A stretch of 64,000 nucleotides of DNA. Source: Curvularia sp. ZM96. Lineage: Eukaryota > Ascomycota > Dothideomycetes > Pleosporales > Pleosporaceae. The notes below the pieces were generated by a model. It worked only from the letters and a program-made list of their open reading frames with translations, was not told the origin of the DNA and made no database searches. Below, piece after piece: positions 29,084-41,000 of the stretch; position 1 is the stretch's first letter, and each line of letters starts with the position of its first letter. Position numbers and translations under genes: made by a program. The DNA lies in assembly GCA_022457065.1 (NCBI GenBank), contig JAJGBQ010000009.1, forward strand, positions 124,001 to 188,000, read 5' to 3'.

Positions 29084-30538
29084 CTAGTTAGAAGAGGTAG
29101 TGGTCCTAGAAGTCCTAGCTTGTAGGATCTCACAGTCATGGCTATTAGCTGCGTGAGGTTTACTGCAGTTACTACACTTAAAAATAGTGTGTACGCAGGC
29201 TTTACCTTTTGCAGGGCAAGACTTGCATTTGTGTAGGCTAGTGTGGTGAGCCTCACTGCAGATCTGACAGGCTATTTTCGAGCACCTAGCCTCTAGGTGG
29301 CCAAAGCCTTGGCATTTAGAGCACTGCTTTGAGTTGTTAATAACTCGTAGCTTCTCTGCTCTAAGGCTCTCTCCTAGAATATAGAGCTTTCCTCTAATAG
29401 CCTTAAGAGCCTCCTCTTCAGTCGCAAAGGCGACGCAGGCGGAGCCGTAGCTCTGCTGTTCTCTCTTAGACTCGGGGGTGAGCCAGAAAGGAGTGCCTAC
29501 TACTTTTAGGCCTTTATTAAAGGTCTCGATTTCCTCCTTGATTATCTCTAGGCTGTGGTTCGTTGGTAGCTTGTGGATAACTACTTTATACCATGAGGTA
29601 ATAGGCTGCGCTGCCTTAAAGGCTACTAGATCCTTCCAGATCCTCTGGTTTTCTAGCAGGTACTTGGCTGTGAAGGAAGGCGTAGTAGTAACTACTTTAT
29701 TCCCCTTTGATGATATAGTCACTGACGCGACTACAGGCGACTGTACACCTCCTTTAGAGGTAAAGGCTTGGTTAAAGGCGTTTCTTAGCCTTAGGGCGTC
29801 AAAGGCAGCAGGGGATCCTTGGTTGACTAGGACTAGTTGTCTCTCCTTTAGGCTAGGCTTAGCCTTTTGAGGTGTTTTCTTCTGCACAGTAGTCCACTGT
29901 TGCTCCTTATTTACTGCTGCTGCAGCAGTTGCAGCGTATGAGACAGGCTGCGGTAGAGCAGCTGTCTGACTATTTCCCTGCTGGTTTGGTCTTGTAGTAG
30001 TAGGCCTATCGAGACGACGAACTTTATCTCTGAGCTCCTTTGAGACATTTGAAAGTGAGGAGATCTGATCTCCTAGAATTGCTGAGTTCTTTTTACTGAC
30101 TCTCCCTGTCTCAGTATAGTCTCTGAAGACTTCTACTAGATCAAGTAGGCTAGTCTGTTGGGTAGGGTTGTTTTCAGCTAGGTTAGCTGCTTGGATTACT
30201 AGATTTCTAGCTATCTCAAGGGCCTCTTCTACTGTCGTCGCCTTAGGCGTCTTATTCTGGCTAGAGAAAGGATTTCTCAGTGTTGAGCCAATAAAAGGAG
30301 AGAAGCTACTTCTAGTGCGTCCGTGAGTGCGAGTCTTCTCTGGCGAGAAGTTTGCTTGTCTTTTATTTGGTGGTGGAATAGGTATCTCGAATATACTAGA
30401 GGTTTCTAGATTTTGAGTAGGGGTAGCAGGCTGCGTAGTTTCCATTTCTATCTCATTCTGGATCTGTCCTTCTAGCTCTACTATCTCCTGCCTCGTCCTT
30501 GGTAGCTCGACGTCGATAGTATCGCTGTCTGGCGGCAT
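29084..30538 (-). CDS. LINE ORF1: Gag-like nucleic-acid-binding protein
   Basis: About 484 residues from the ATG at 30538 (PPDSDTIDVELPRTRQEI); upstream codons to 30643 are open but lie in the likely leader. A low-complexity Pro/Thr/Gln-rich N-terminus is followed by a predicted coiled coil (EEALEIARNLVIQAANLAEN), an RRM-like segment and a cluster of zinc knuckles near the end: CSKCQGFGHLEARC, CQICSEAHHTSLHKC, CKSCPAKGKACVH, CSNCSKPHAANSHDC. It packages element RNA in the family. It directly precedes ORF2 with one base between stop and start. Confidence 0.88.
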   Translation of the reverse strand: MPPDSDTIDVELPRTRQEIVELEGQIQNEIEMETTQPATPTQNLETSSIFEIPIPPPNKRQANFSPEKTRTHGRTRSSFSPFIGSTLRNPFSSQNKTPKATTVEEALEIARNLVIQAANLAENNPTQQTSLLDLVEVFRDYTETGRVSKKNSAILGDQISSLSNVSKELRDKVRRLDRPTTTRPNQQGNSQTAALPQPVSYAATAAAAVNKEQQWTTVQKKTPQKAKPSLKERQLVLVNQGSPAAFDALRLRNAFNQAFTSKGGVQSPVVASVTISSKGNKVVTTTPSFTAKYLLENQRIWKDLVAFKAAQPITSWYKVVIHKLPTNHSLEIIKEEIETFNKGLKVVGTPFWLTPESKREQQSYGSACVAFATEEEALKAIRGKLYILGESLRAEKLRVINNSKQCSKCQGFGHLEARCSKIACQICSEAHHTSLHKCKSCPAKGKACVHTIFKCSNCSKPHAANSHDCEILQARTSRTTTSSN

Positions 30539-30947
30539 TTTGCTTAGTAATCCGCGTGGTCTGTGTGTTTTTTTGTCAAGCGTGAGACGTGTCCAAAATG
30601 CACTACTTCTATAGCTTCTAGCTCTACAGCGCGTAGAGTGCACGTTATACGAGTGGTTTTAATCGATTTCTTAGGATCTCTTTGTATATATTTGACTAAA
30701 ATTACACCTATTCTGAAAAACTCGAAGTTGGTGTTGGCCCTTAGGGGCGTTAGATTCGCTATTTTTAAACCCCTTATAGGCGGCTAAGTGCCCGTTAGCT
30801 GAGGCTTTAAACAGTGGCATGTGGGATAGAAACAGTGGCATTTGGGATATTTTACAAGCTAACGTCACGTGTGTGGTAGTGTATTTGAAACGGTGGTAGA
30901 TGGGAAATTATTACGCCAAGCAGTGGTGTGGCGGAAATTTGCCGCCC

Positions 30948-30991
30948 AGAAGTACCATGTATAGTCACGTGGTTACCTACTGACTAATAAC
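30948..30991. repeat. 44-bp inverted repeat, arm 1
   Basis: Begins AGAAGTACCATGTATAGTCA and continues CGTGGTTAC. Its near-exact reverse complement (2-3 mismatches) is at 59975-60018, 29 kb away. CTTCTAGGCTTAC also recurs at 31074-31086 and 60014-60026. It is probably the end of a dispersed transposable element. Confidence 0.65.
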
Positions 30992-31172
30992 GCTGTACTT
31001 AAACTTGCTCTTTGCATTACATACTACACAACACAATGTACTTCACATCTACTCAACTGCTTACAACATAGTACTTCTAGGCTTACACCCAAACCAAAAT
31101 CAGCTTCTGATACAGCTATCGTGCAACTTTGAGACGCAGCGCAATGAACGACCATACCTAGCGCGAATGCTT

Positions 31173-31736
31173 CTATGCCATAGAGATAAACCGTCGCGCC
31201 GCCCTACAGCTCCGCAGACCGGCCTTTGATCCCTCATCCGACCCACCATATCCTCGTACTTCTCGAACACATCGCAATCTCGTTCCCTCCCAAAGCTTCG
31301 AGTGCAGCACCGTCATCCTATACTTGTTCTTTGCCTTAACGCTCGCTCCTTTGTCCACCAGCAGCCGCACCAGTAACTCGTTTGCTGGGTGAACTGCCCA
31401 GTGCAGTGCTGTCACTCCTATAGCATCTTTCTTGTCCACGTGTTTGCGGTACCTTGGTCACCAGTTCTTCTTTGCTAGTACTTCTTCTACCCATGGTACG
31501 ATCTCCAAAATGCACGCAAATTGCAGCAATGTTCGAGACTCGTGTCGATAGCCTCTCACCTTCTCATTGTAGGTCTCCCACCAGTGTGTGCATAAAGGAG
31601 ATCTGCTCTGGAAGAAAAGCGCAGGACAGTCAAAAAACTGTATTGCTAGTGCAGAACAGTTCTTTGCGCACTCAGGCCAGTAGCGCGTTGCGTATCGCAA
31701 CAGCGGAGACTCTTGAGGGCCTAGCTCAGCATCCAT
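31173..31736 (-). pseudogene. ankyrin/NLR-type protein fragment with in-frame stop
   Basis: The minus strand reads LLRYATRYWPECAKNCSAL, THWWETYNEKVRGYRHESRT, LLQFACILEIVPWVEEVLAK, then a TGA stop at 31458-31460, and resumes in frame with DKKDAIGVTALHWAVHPANE and LLVRLLVDKGASVKAK. The WPE...WVEEVL pattern followed by ankyrin repeats is common at the C-terminus of fungal NACHT-ankyrin proteins. No upstream NACHT domain is present. Bases 31780-32566 show only non-coding sequence. Confidence 0.65.
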
Positions 31737-32566
31737 ATCAATGGCCCTATACTGAAAGGCGCTTTAGGCAATGTAATTAACGCACTTTTACGCAAGCTCA
31801 AGGTGCGAAGGTTCTACTCTGAGTCGAAACGCCTCTAGTACTGCATCGCTATCGCGCTCTCTGCGCAGTAGGTAGTCCCGCGCCAATTGATGGACTAGGC
31901 TGGCCTCGTGCTCTTGTACAGAGTTACCTCGTTGCAGGCCGCTATCTGGATGAGACGTGATCGATTGAATTGAGGTAAGTAATGTCAGTTAGGCTTGTTA
32001 TCGAAAGCTCGTAAATAGTTAATCACGAGTATTGAAGCTGATGCTCTAGTTCGCATATATTTTACGTTGGCGGTAGCTAACGAGCGATATTAGACTGTCA
32101 CTAGTCAACGCGTGATAGTTGACAATAAGTCACTTGACCTAAGCGCCACTGGCATGGTCGCTCACGTAGCGTCTATACCAACGAGTAATAGCAAAGGTTG
32201 GATATAAAACCGGGCAGAGCCCTCCTCTGAATCTCGGATCCTAACATATGAATACGAACTAACCTTAGGGTTGAGTCGGCATCATGTTGAGAGGTTACTC
32301 TAAGCTATCTATAGTATATATTACGTTCTAAATTTGCTTTTAATTAAGAGAGGAAATGGCAAGACCTATATCTGCATCTTATAGATTTATAGTACATTGC
32401 GTTGTTGAGCATGGCCGTTACAAGGTAAAGTGACAGGAAAAGTTAGGTGATGACGGTTCGCTTGCCGGGTAACGTTACGTTAAGATTAGATCACTTGTAA
32501 CTTCTATAGAATCACTATACATAACCCCAAAGCCCCCGTGGCGCTTCCTCTAAACCTCTTACTTAC

Positions 32567-34451
32567 TCAAGTGTAGTAATTCAGGAGCCAATCACGGGCC
32601 GAGATGGTAACATTCTTCGTCAGATCCTGACCATCAGCAAGGGCTTTCAGTGTCTCGAGCCACGTCCTCTTCTCGAAAGGACCAAACTCGCCAGGGCAAA
32701 TTGTGCCTTCTTCCGGCATCTTCCCTTCATTCCAGTAAGCGATTACATGCTTAGCTTGACAAGTAGTTGGGTAGGAATGTGCAGCGTGCTAGACGGATGT
32801 AAGTTAGCTCAGTCTTACAAAGTGACACGTAACGTGCAAACTTACCCCTACACCATCATTCTCTAGGATGACGGCTCCCTCGAATCCGGCGCTCATATTA
32901 CGGGCAGATGCAAGAGGAGTTTGTCCATCGAGCGAGTTGCTCATGAAGAGGATAGGAGTCTTAGTCTTGGCCTCGAAGTTGCCCTGGTAGATCTCCTTGG
33001 CTTTCCATGGCCACTGAGCGCAGATCATTTGAATGATAGCGTTCGTGCCACCGACCATATAGCTGGTGGCGTACAGATCGCGGAGTGCCGGCACAAGGTC
33101 TTCATACGTTTTCGTTCGCGAGACACGGTCGCCACAATGAATTCCCCAATTAAATTCTGTCAGACCCACTTCAATGGGCGAAACGTCTTTGAGAGGAATG
33201 CCTCCAGTAAGAAAAAGTGCTAAAGCAACGTCGCGTTCTTCAGGTGTCCCATAGAGGAGGGGTAACAGAATCGCAGAGGTATTCGCCCAGCGCCCAACAT
33301 CATAGAGTTCCGAGAAGATATAACTCTTTAGAGATGAACCGTCAAACACCGATCCGGCTTCAGGTACCCCAATGGGATCATGCGTGACAACCTCGACAAA
33401 ATTGTAAAAGTCTTTGGTCATCTCGCTGCCACTTCGATTCGAAGCGGCAAGCGGACAGATCTCGGGTCCAGCTTCGGCGCATGAGTAGAAGAAGTATTCA
33501 ACGGCTTTGTCAGTAAGTGTCCAGAGTTCAGAATCAACCAAGCCGTAATAGTACCTAAAACAGATGTTCGTATAGAGATATCAACGACGCTTATTGACCA
33601 ATAAAGGGAGTAACTTACTGCTTTGCATTTTGGATACCGTCAAGGACCATGCCGCCAATCTTATCAGGAAACATGGAAGCAATAGTGACCCCTAGCGTTG
33701 TTCCGTACGAGAAGCCCCAGAAGCGGATGAAGCCATCCTTGTCGACCTCCTGGGCGACGCGCTCCATATCCCGTGCCATGAAAGCGGTTCCAATGTACTC
33801 GGCCGTCACATTCCCATTACCTAGGTTTTGACAAAGGCCAATATTCTGCTGAGCTAGAGCCCATGCTCTTCTCGCATCACGTTCTGAAACGCTAACATCG
33901 AATATCGACTGTAAGACTTCTAAGGCAGACTGATCAGTAGTCGCGCATACAAACGGCAGCTCCATGGAGACACCTCTGCGTCAAAGAAATCAGATAATCA
34001 CGAGTACGACAAACAAGCTCGGACTTACCGGGGTTCAAAAGCTATCAGGTCATACTCGCCACCGGTCAATCTAAGCGTCTGTCAGTCAAAGGCAACATGG
34101 ACCGGTACAGAACTAGATTGCGAACCCTTGATAGATATTGGCCGTTTCCACCAATGTACTGATTGCAGGTCCACCAGGGCCACCAAAGTTGAATTGGATT
34201 GCACCTTTGGCTGGCTGCTTAGGTGCAGGGGCCCTCACCAGCGAGATGTTATGCACGGCATCAGAGTCTGGTGCAGTATAGTCGAGGGGCACAGCAAGGC
34301 TGCCGCATTCGATGGCAGAAACATTGTTCTTGTATAGTTCGCCTCGCACGCCTTCGGTAGGACAGGGTCCCCATTGTATGCCTCCTGGTGTTGGTGCTGT
34401 CGCAGCAATCGAGGAAAGAAGAACAGAAAGCAACACACGCTTGAAACTCAT
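32567..34451 (-). CDS. secreted tripeptidyl-aminopeptidase-like alpha/beta hydrolase (peptidase S33)
   Basis: Five exons: 34451-34126, 34070-34029, 33975-33619, 33554-32846 and 32788-32567, totalling 551 residues. Introns are GTAAGT-type except the first (GTTCGC...CTTAG), which is frame-consistent. The product starts with a signal peptide (FKRVLLSVLLSSIAATA). FNFGGPGGPA supplies the oxyanion loop, WGFSYGTTLG the nucleophile Ser (GxSxG), MSNSLDGQTP the Asp, and the exon 4/5 junction GVG-HAAH the His. The last exon is a TAP-like C-terminal domain (HVIAYWNEGKMPEEGTICPG). It likely removes N-terminal tripeptides from peptides outside the cell. All catalytic residues are present. The flanks are transposon relics, but the gene itself looks intact. 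Confidence 0.87.
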
Positions 34452-35270
34452 CGTGCAGAATCTAGTGCTCAGTTAATGGTACAGCTGGGAGTCGCTCCTA
34501 TACATATACACGATCCGCAGGAATGACGTTCGAGGAGGCCAACGAGTTACCAAACACTCGAAAAATGGCTCCTCCAATAAGAAATGCTGCAGGCCAAGGT
34601 ACTGCATTGTCTGTCTGCCTCACTTCCAGGTTCCACGTAGGTGTTTGTACACGTTAGGAAATAAAGCTGCCTTCTGACGCAGAAGGTTTGGACATATTGC
34701 GTTGTACCGATGCGGGGTCTAGCGGCTTGGCCTTTAATAATACCAATTAAAGGAAGGACTGCTCGTATTCAGTCCACCTGCTCCATTCTTGGCAGGATGT
34801 CAGCCTTCTGTGTCCTTGAGTGGCAAAGATTTTGTTGCTGGCCTGATGCAGTCCTGCCGCGTAGGAGCGTTATTACAACCTTCATGGAAGATTGTCCGCG
34901 CAGGCAGCGCTCTCATTGTCCAGCTCGTTCGGGTTAGCTCCCGCTCCCGCGCACTGTAGATGTTCGTCCTCTCTCATAGTACTCAATCGACAGTTCACAT
35001 AGCCATACTCATCAAAGATTGACGTTAATTTTAGAAAGAGCTCAGGTTCATAGAGCCGAACTATCGTGCCCGGACAGTTGTTGGGCCGCCGCGCTTGTTA
35101 GGCCACCCGATGCTCACTCGTGTAGGCTAGTGCTTACCGTGTCCGTGCACGCAATGCGCGGAGTAACGTACCGTAGTTTATCACCCCTCCAGCAGGATCA
35201 ACTAGCCGGCGAGGAAAACCGAAACCAAGGAACGTTCACCCACCAGACCACCCCCTATATCTCCACCAAT

Positions 35271-35399
35271 ATGACTCCAATCGAGGCCGCGCTTGAAGAA
35301 ATGGAATCTAGGAGGTTTACTGATCCTATTGCAATATCAGAAATGGCCAGAAAGCATGGTGTTGTAAGATCTACGCTGCGGGATAGGTGGAGAGGGTAA
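35271..35399 (+). pseudogene. pogo/Fot-type transposase HTH_psq fragment
   Basis: From the ATG at 35271 the frame reads TPIEAALEEMESRRFTDPIA then ISEMARKHGVVRSTLRDRWRG and stops. This is the Pipsqueak-type helix-turn-helix that begins fungal pogo transposases. The stop is immediately followed by an 18-bp perfect hairpin, and nothing after it resembles the rest of a transposase. Bases 34452-35270 have no recognisable gene. Confidence 0.65.
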
Positions 35400-35401
35400 C
35401 T

Positions 35402-35447
35402 CAGTGTGTCCATCAACCAGTAACTTACTTGGTTGATGGACACACTG
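35402..35447. repeat. 18-bp perfect inverted repeat (hairpin)
   Basis: CAGTGTGTCCATCAACCA (35402-35419), a 10-base loop, then the exact reverse complement (35430-35447). It begins two bases after the stop of the transposase fragment. It could be a fold-back scar of an internally deleted element. Confidence 0.75.
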
Positions 35448-35729
35448 CATGAGCTTTGCTAACTTTCTTCTTGTTAACTTAGCTATTCATATAGTGCGAG
35501 GCGTCTACAAGGGTGTGGCAGGTGCGGGTCGGCCACTCTCCGTGCTACCGATAGCGACATCAAGAGCCAAATCACCTTCAACCTTGTTCGATTCTGCTTC
35601 TGAACGCGCTTACTCAACCACGTGATGCTGAACCCTGGTGGCTCAGTCACCCTGCCACCGCTTACCCCGCCATTGCATAAGCCAACCACCGCCTTTACCA
35701 TCTCCTAGATAGCTACCTCTACCGCTACA

Positions 35730-36092
35730 ATGTACCAATCTGGAAGCTCAGCGTTGTTGTGGGCTGCCCAACATGGCCAAGAGGTGACGGCGCAAAAGTC
35801 GCTGAGGGAAAAAGCCAATATACAGGCCACAAATGATGATGATGAGGCACCGCTGTTGTTGGCGGCAGAGAATGGGCATAAGCAGGTAGTAAAGCTACTG
35901 GTTGACAAGGGCGCCGAGGTCAACGTGCAGGGTGGACGCTTCGCCAACGCACTCCAGGCGGCTTCATCTCAAGGCCACGAGGCAGTGGTGAGGCTGCTGC
36001 TCGACAAGGGCGCCGACGCCAACGCGCTGGGTGGAAACTACGGCAACGCATCTTTGCAACTTGCAGGATGGGCATTCACCTTGTACGATTAA
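35730..36092 (+). pseudogene. ankyrin-repeat fragment
   Basis: 120 codons with about three ankyrin repeats: TNDDDEAPLLLAAENGHKQV, VKLLVDKGAEVNVQGGRFAN, ALQAASSQGHEAVVRLLLDK and GADANALGGNYGNA. The G-GNALQAAS...GH..VV.LLLDKGA pattern is typical of the C-terminal arrays of fungal NLR-like proteins. The array is cut mid-repeat at 36060, and no upstream partner domain is visible, so this is likely a fragment. Confidence 0.6.
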
Positions 36093-36299
36093 TTGCCTGC
36101 TCCCGCCCAGACGTTATCCCTCACTAGATGTCAGCCTCGCATAGGAAGTCCGCGAGACTTTTTAGCGCATGAATCTCGCTACATGTCACCTAGACCAGAT
36201 TAATCAAGAGATGCAGGTCACCCATGTAGAATCTGGCATGCTGATCTCGAATATTTAGAAGAGAAACTTTGGTTAAGTAGTCAAAAAACAAAGCCCTCA

Positions 36300-37531
36300 T
36301 CAGATAACCTCATCGCGTTCCCAGCCAGTCGACTTTTGGTAAAGAAGACCCTTGCCAGGATGAGGTTTTGAGGGATCTCGGTAATCGCTCACATATGGAT
36401 TAGGGTCCTCAATCTGGTTAAGATTACTTAGGGTGTGGTTAACTTCCCGGTGTTTGCTCTCATCGGCACGAACTAGAAAGACTTAGTAACTAGTTGGATG
36501 AGCCTTTTTCAGAGAAGGCGTACTATAATAGAGCAAGTTGATCATCTTGCGGTGACCTTCAGGCATTTTCCAGTATTCTACCGCAATTTCAGGCGCGTCG
36601 AGATTCTCCCACTTAGGCAGAAGCCCGGCTTCCAGCTCTTCAATCTGTCTTGTATACTAGGCAGTGTTAATGGATTCCACTGTACATGTCCATAGACACT
36701 TACTGAAGATGTGGCCAGTTCTTCAAGATAACCCACAAAGCGATGGAATATACGCGGACTCATCAGATAAGACACAAACATGAAATTGAACCAGACACCT
36801 TGAGCGCCGAGTACCATCAGGCGCATGAATTTACCGGGCTGGTGCATCTTCATGAAAACTAGTAGATGCATCCGCTCGTTGTAGCTTTCTTCGAGTAAGG
36901 TCTCGATCCTATTGCAACTATTAGCGTTGTATACCCTAATGGCAAGGCGACACTTACCAGCCATTATCGCGTTTCATGCGGCGCATGGAATGGAGATGCC
37001 TTATCATGGCTGCGACCATTCCTGGCACGCCAGCGACACTCTCAAGGAAGATGTTGCGAATCATATATCTTTCTTCTGTATTCGCACCTCGTTCATCCTT
37101 ATATCCGACCGCTTTGTTCAATCCCCACTTCATAAAGTTTATGATAGCGTAGGCGGTTTTGTCGGCCAAACTGGCAGGTTTGCGATGTGAATAGGCTTCT
37201 ACTGCCTTCATCTGCTCTTCAGTATAACCTGTAGTAGGGTCAGAGACTGTGTAACTTTGGTCGGTTACGATTGCATACCTGGATGCGGCCATGCTGAAGG
37301 AGTTTTGAGGACCTTCTCTGTGGTCTTCTTCTCGAAATATTCCTTGATCTTCTTGAAATTGGTTGAAGTGGTCGAGAACGCTCGCTGGTGTGTAGGGCTG
37401 AGGTGGAGATGCTGGATTACGCCGAAGGTCGGTCGGAATGCAGCATGGTGGATGCTGGTAGACTTGAACAATTGAGCAGCTGCTCGATGCGAGGCAACCC
37501 GTACCCTGAAAGCTATTCGAGAGGCCATCAT
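36300..37531 (-). CDS. aox: mitochondrial alternative oxidase
   Basis: Five exons: 37531-37279, 37228-36958, 36908-36704, 36656-36524 and 36472-36300, giving 344 residues; introns are 49-51 bp. Exon 1 encodes an Arg-rich mitochondrial presequence (ASRIAFRVRVASHRAAAQLF...RAFSTTS). The di-iron ligands are all visible: Glu and ExxH in ETLLEESYNERMHLL, Glu in FVGYLEELA, and ExxH in RADESKHREVNH. The enzyme sits on the inner membrane and passes electrons from ubiquinol to oxygen, bypassing complexes III and IV. Variants near the third ligand (LEELATSS where relatives usually have LEEEA) and the large number of introns suggest a diverged paralogue rather than the main copy. No damaged codon is seen. 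It lies between an ankyrin fragment and a decayed LINE. Confidence 0.88.
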
Positions 37532-38059
37532 GTAGCGTCACTGTGTATCGTATGTATCTCTAAGTATCTCTAGGCGTCGGGAAATAAGTAAGGGTTCACT
37601 GGGGTCAGATTAGCTTGAGACACTGTGTATAGTAGTAAGTACAAGTGATAAGATAATAACTTAGGCATGAACGGTCGTGTAAGAGAGCTTTTATAAGATC
37701 AAAACCAGAAACCTATTACTCCTAGTGTTGGTCTAAGGATAAGGCGTCCAGCTTGGCGTCATAAGCACACTCTTGTCGAAGAGCTAAAAAGGAATGTAAG
37801 CTGGATACAGATGCCGATAAGGCCGTAGCAGGCGGCACGGATGGCCCACTTAAACAGGGTTTGGAAGGTCGAAGCGGAAAACTCATTCAACTATTGGACA
37901 ATTCCAGTCCAACACGATAGCTTAGCTTCGCATGGCTCTGTCTACTTTTCTCTTGGTAATAACTACTGCATCTTCACCCGAGAGCCAAGCGCCACGCTAA
38001 CCACGCCCTGGCACCAAGAACGCCTTGAAGTTCCGCCGCGATCCTCAGCCGCGTGACAC

Positions 38060-41000
38060 TGCTCGACCAGAATACCCATGTTTAAAAACACGACAACAGC
38101 GAGTATCTCAATTCTTGGAATAAACGCATTAAATCGCACGTAGAAGTCCGCTCAAGACGTCTTATGACTAGCCAGCGATCCATCGGCCTCGTCGATAGGA
38201 CGATCAGAAGCCATGTAGACCGCGACCTCAACCACGACTCTGACCACCTGCCAACAAGCACAGTGCTTGATATGACGGTACAATATCTGTGAGAGACGAC
38301 AAAGAGGGACTGGAAGCGCATGAACGAGAAGACGTACCTAGAAACCCTGAAGGCGACCCTGCCGCCACTTCGCAGACCAATGACTAAGCTAGCACTCGAC
38401 GACTACGTTCGCGACGTAATTAATACCATTAGGACAGCATCAGAGAAGACGACTCCGCAGACACGCATCTCACCTCGGGCAAGAGAAGGATGGACGGCCG
38501 AATGCAAGACAGTGCTCGCAGAAACGAAGAGACTCAAAAGGCGACACAGCGAACACGGCACAGAAGAGTCATGGCAAGCGTATCGAGAGGCGAGAAACCA
38601 CAAGGCTAGAGTGATTCGCAAAGCAGTGACTCGCATGCACAGAGACCGCGTAGAAGCGGCAGCGCAGTCACTAGAGAAGCTGTGGAAGCTTGCAAGCTGG
38701 GCCAAGACAAGAGGCAGTGTAGCCCCTAGGGTCACGCCTGCCATACGACACCCAACGACACAACACGAAGTCACAGAGCCAGCCGACAAAGCAACTCTGT
38801 TCTACGATGCCTTCTTTCCTGGCCCACCAGCAGCAGACCTGACAGACATACAGGACGTCGAGTACAGAGGCCAGATCGAGTTCCCCACAGTAACGGAAAA
38901 GGAAGTGAGACGCGATCCACGCAGCAGCACCTTTAAAAGCCCCTGGGCCAGATACCATAGCAAATCGGGCCCTATAGGTAGGAGAGGGGCTGATCACACA
39001 GCATCTCACAAGAATAGTCAACTGCAGCCTACGTCTAGGATACTGCCCTTCTCACTTCCGCGAGTCGACTACGGTCGTCCTGCGCAAGCCAGGCAAAGAT
39101 AACTACACCGTACCTAAAGCATACCGGCCGATCGCGCTGCTCAACACGGTTAGCAAAGTCATGGATGCTATTATTGCTCGACGACTTAGCCACCTAGTTG
39201 GAAACACAGCACGTGCTGCCCGACACGCATATGGGCGGCAGGAGGATGCACTCTACTGAACATGCACTACATGCCGTCACAAGCAGGATCTACCAGGCAT
39301 GGAACAAAGGAGACGGCCAGGTAGCGAGTCTCCTGCTGCTCGATGTCTCAGGCGCCTTCGACAACGTCTCGCACCCACGACTGCTCCACAACCTGCGGAA
39401 GCGAAGGGTAGATGAGAAGACAGTCAAGTGGATTGCAAGCTTTCTTAGCAACAGACACACTAGAATTGCAGTAGATGGCTTCACATCACAAGAGTACGCA
39501 ATTAACACGGGCATACCACAGGGCTCGCCGCTCTCGCCTATTCTCTATCTCTTCTACAATGCCGATCTTATAGACGAGTGCAACAGAGAAGCCAACACAA
39601 CGTCGACAGGATACATAGACGACATGGCCATCCTCGCATGGGGCAACACAGCAGCAGAGACATGCAGCACACTAAGCCGCGTCCTCGAGAAAGCACAGCG
39701 ATGGGCCATCACCCACGCCTCGGTCTTCGCACCAAACAAGTTCCAGCTGACTCACTTTACACGCTCACGTACACGCATCAACAGAAGCAGGACAGTACAG
39801 ACCAGCTGGGGCGAGGTGACGCCTAAGCCAACGTGCAAGTACCTAGGCCTAACTATGGACTCGAAGCTGCAGTGGAAAGAACATGTCGAAGAGATCAGAC
39901 GCAAGGCGACAAAGACGGTCAGCGCGCTCAGCTGCCTCGGAGGCTCGACCTGGGGCATCACACTTGCAGACATGCGGAGGCTGTACGAGGCCACAGCGCT
40001 GCCACAGATGATGTATGCCTGCTCCATCTGGTCGAATGCTAGCGCCAAGGGCAAAATATACACGAAGAAGACACACTTAACACCCTACAAAGCATACAGG
40101 CAAGAGCAGCAAGAGCCATATGCGGAGCATATAAAGCCACATCTAAAGCAGCACTCGATATCGAAGCACACCTCCTACCAATCGAGCAGCAGGTATGGAA
40201 GCATAACGCCGACGTTATTACTCGGCTTCTCTCGAGCAAGCATATGGTGTATATTTCAAATCTTCAGGTAAGCAGGACACAGCCCGCTAGCACAAGTACA
40301 CGCCGCATTAGACACGTAGACTCCTGGCAGAAAATATACGATGACATGAAGGGTTAGCGCAGACAGGATCTCGAGATGCAGGAGCCAATTCCACTCTTCA
40401 TCACTCCGCCCTGGCGACACGGCCCAAAGACCCACATAGACAAGAGCGCCGACAAAGCACGCAGTCGACACGACAGGGAACACGAGAAGGACCAGAGCCT
40501 TAGCATCTACACTGACGGCAGCGGCATAGATAGCGAGATTGGGGCTGCAGCAGCATGCCCACTCACACAGCAGACCCGCACAGTGCACATGGGGCCAGAC
40601 ACAGTCTCGACAGTTTACGCCGCCGAGCTACAAGGCATCAGCCTCGCACTGCAAATAGCACAAGAGTACGCAGAGCGAGGAGGTGAGAGGCGGAAGGTAG
40701 CCATCTACACAGACAACCAGGCAACCATATGGTCAGTAGGCAAGGCTGAAGGCCGATCAGGAGCATACATTCTCGCAGACATTGCAGAACAGGTCAAGAC
40801 GCTCCAGGACATGGACCGGCCAGTGACAATAAGGTGGATCCCAGCCCACACCGGTATCCCAGGAAACGAAGCTGTCAACAGGGCCGCCAAGGAGGCCACA
40901 GGATGGAGAGAGGACGGCAGCAGACACCCGCCAGCAGATGCGCCACCCAAGCTCTATCCAATCAGATCAACCGTCAGACGCTGGTGCAGGACTCAAACAG

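Larger units (their letters stand above)
25200..30760 (-). mobile_element. Tad1-like non-LTR retrotransposon (LINE), apparently full length
   Basis: Two overlapping-style reading frames in the order ORF1 (Gag-like, zinc knuckles) then ORF2 (endonuclease, reverse transcriptase, RNase H, C-terminal knuckle) on the minus strand, both without stops or frameshifts. The junction is TAGAATG: ORF1 ends at 29084 and the ORF2 ATG begins at 29082, which suggests termination-reinitiation. Outer limits are approximate; I could not see target duplications. Confidence 0.85.
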
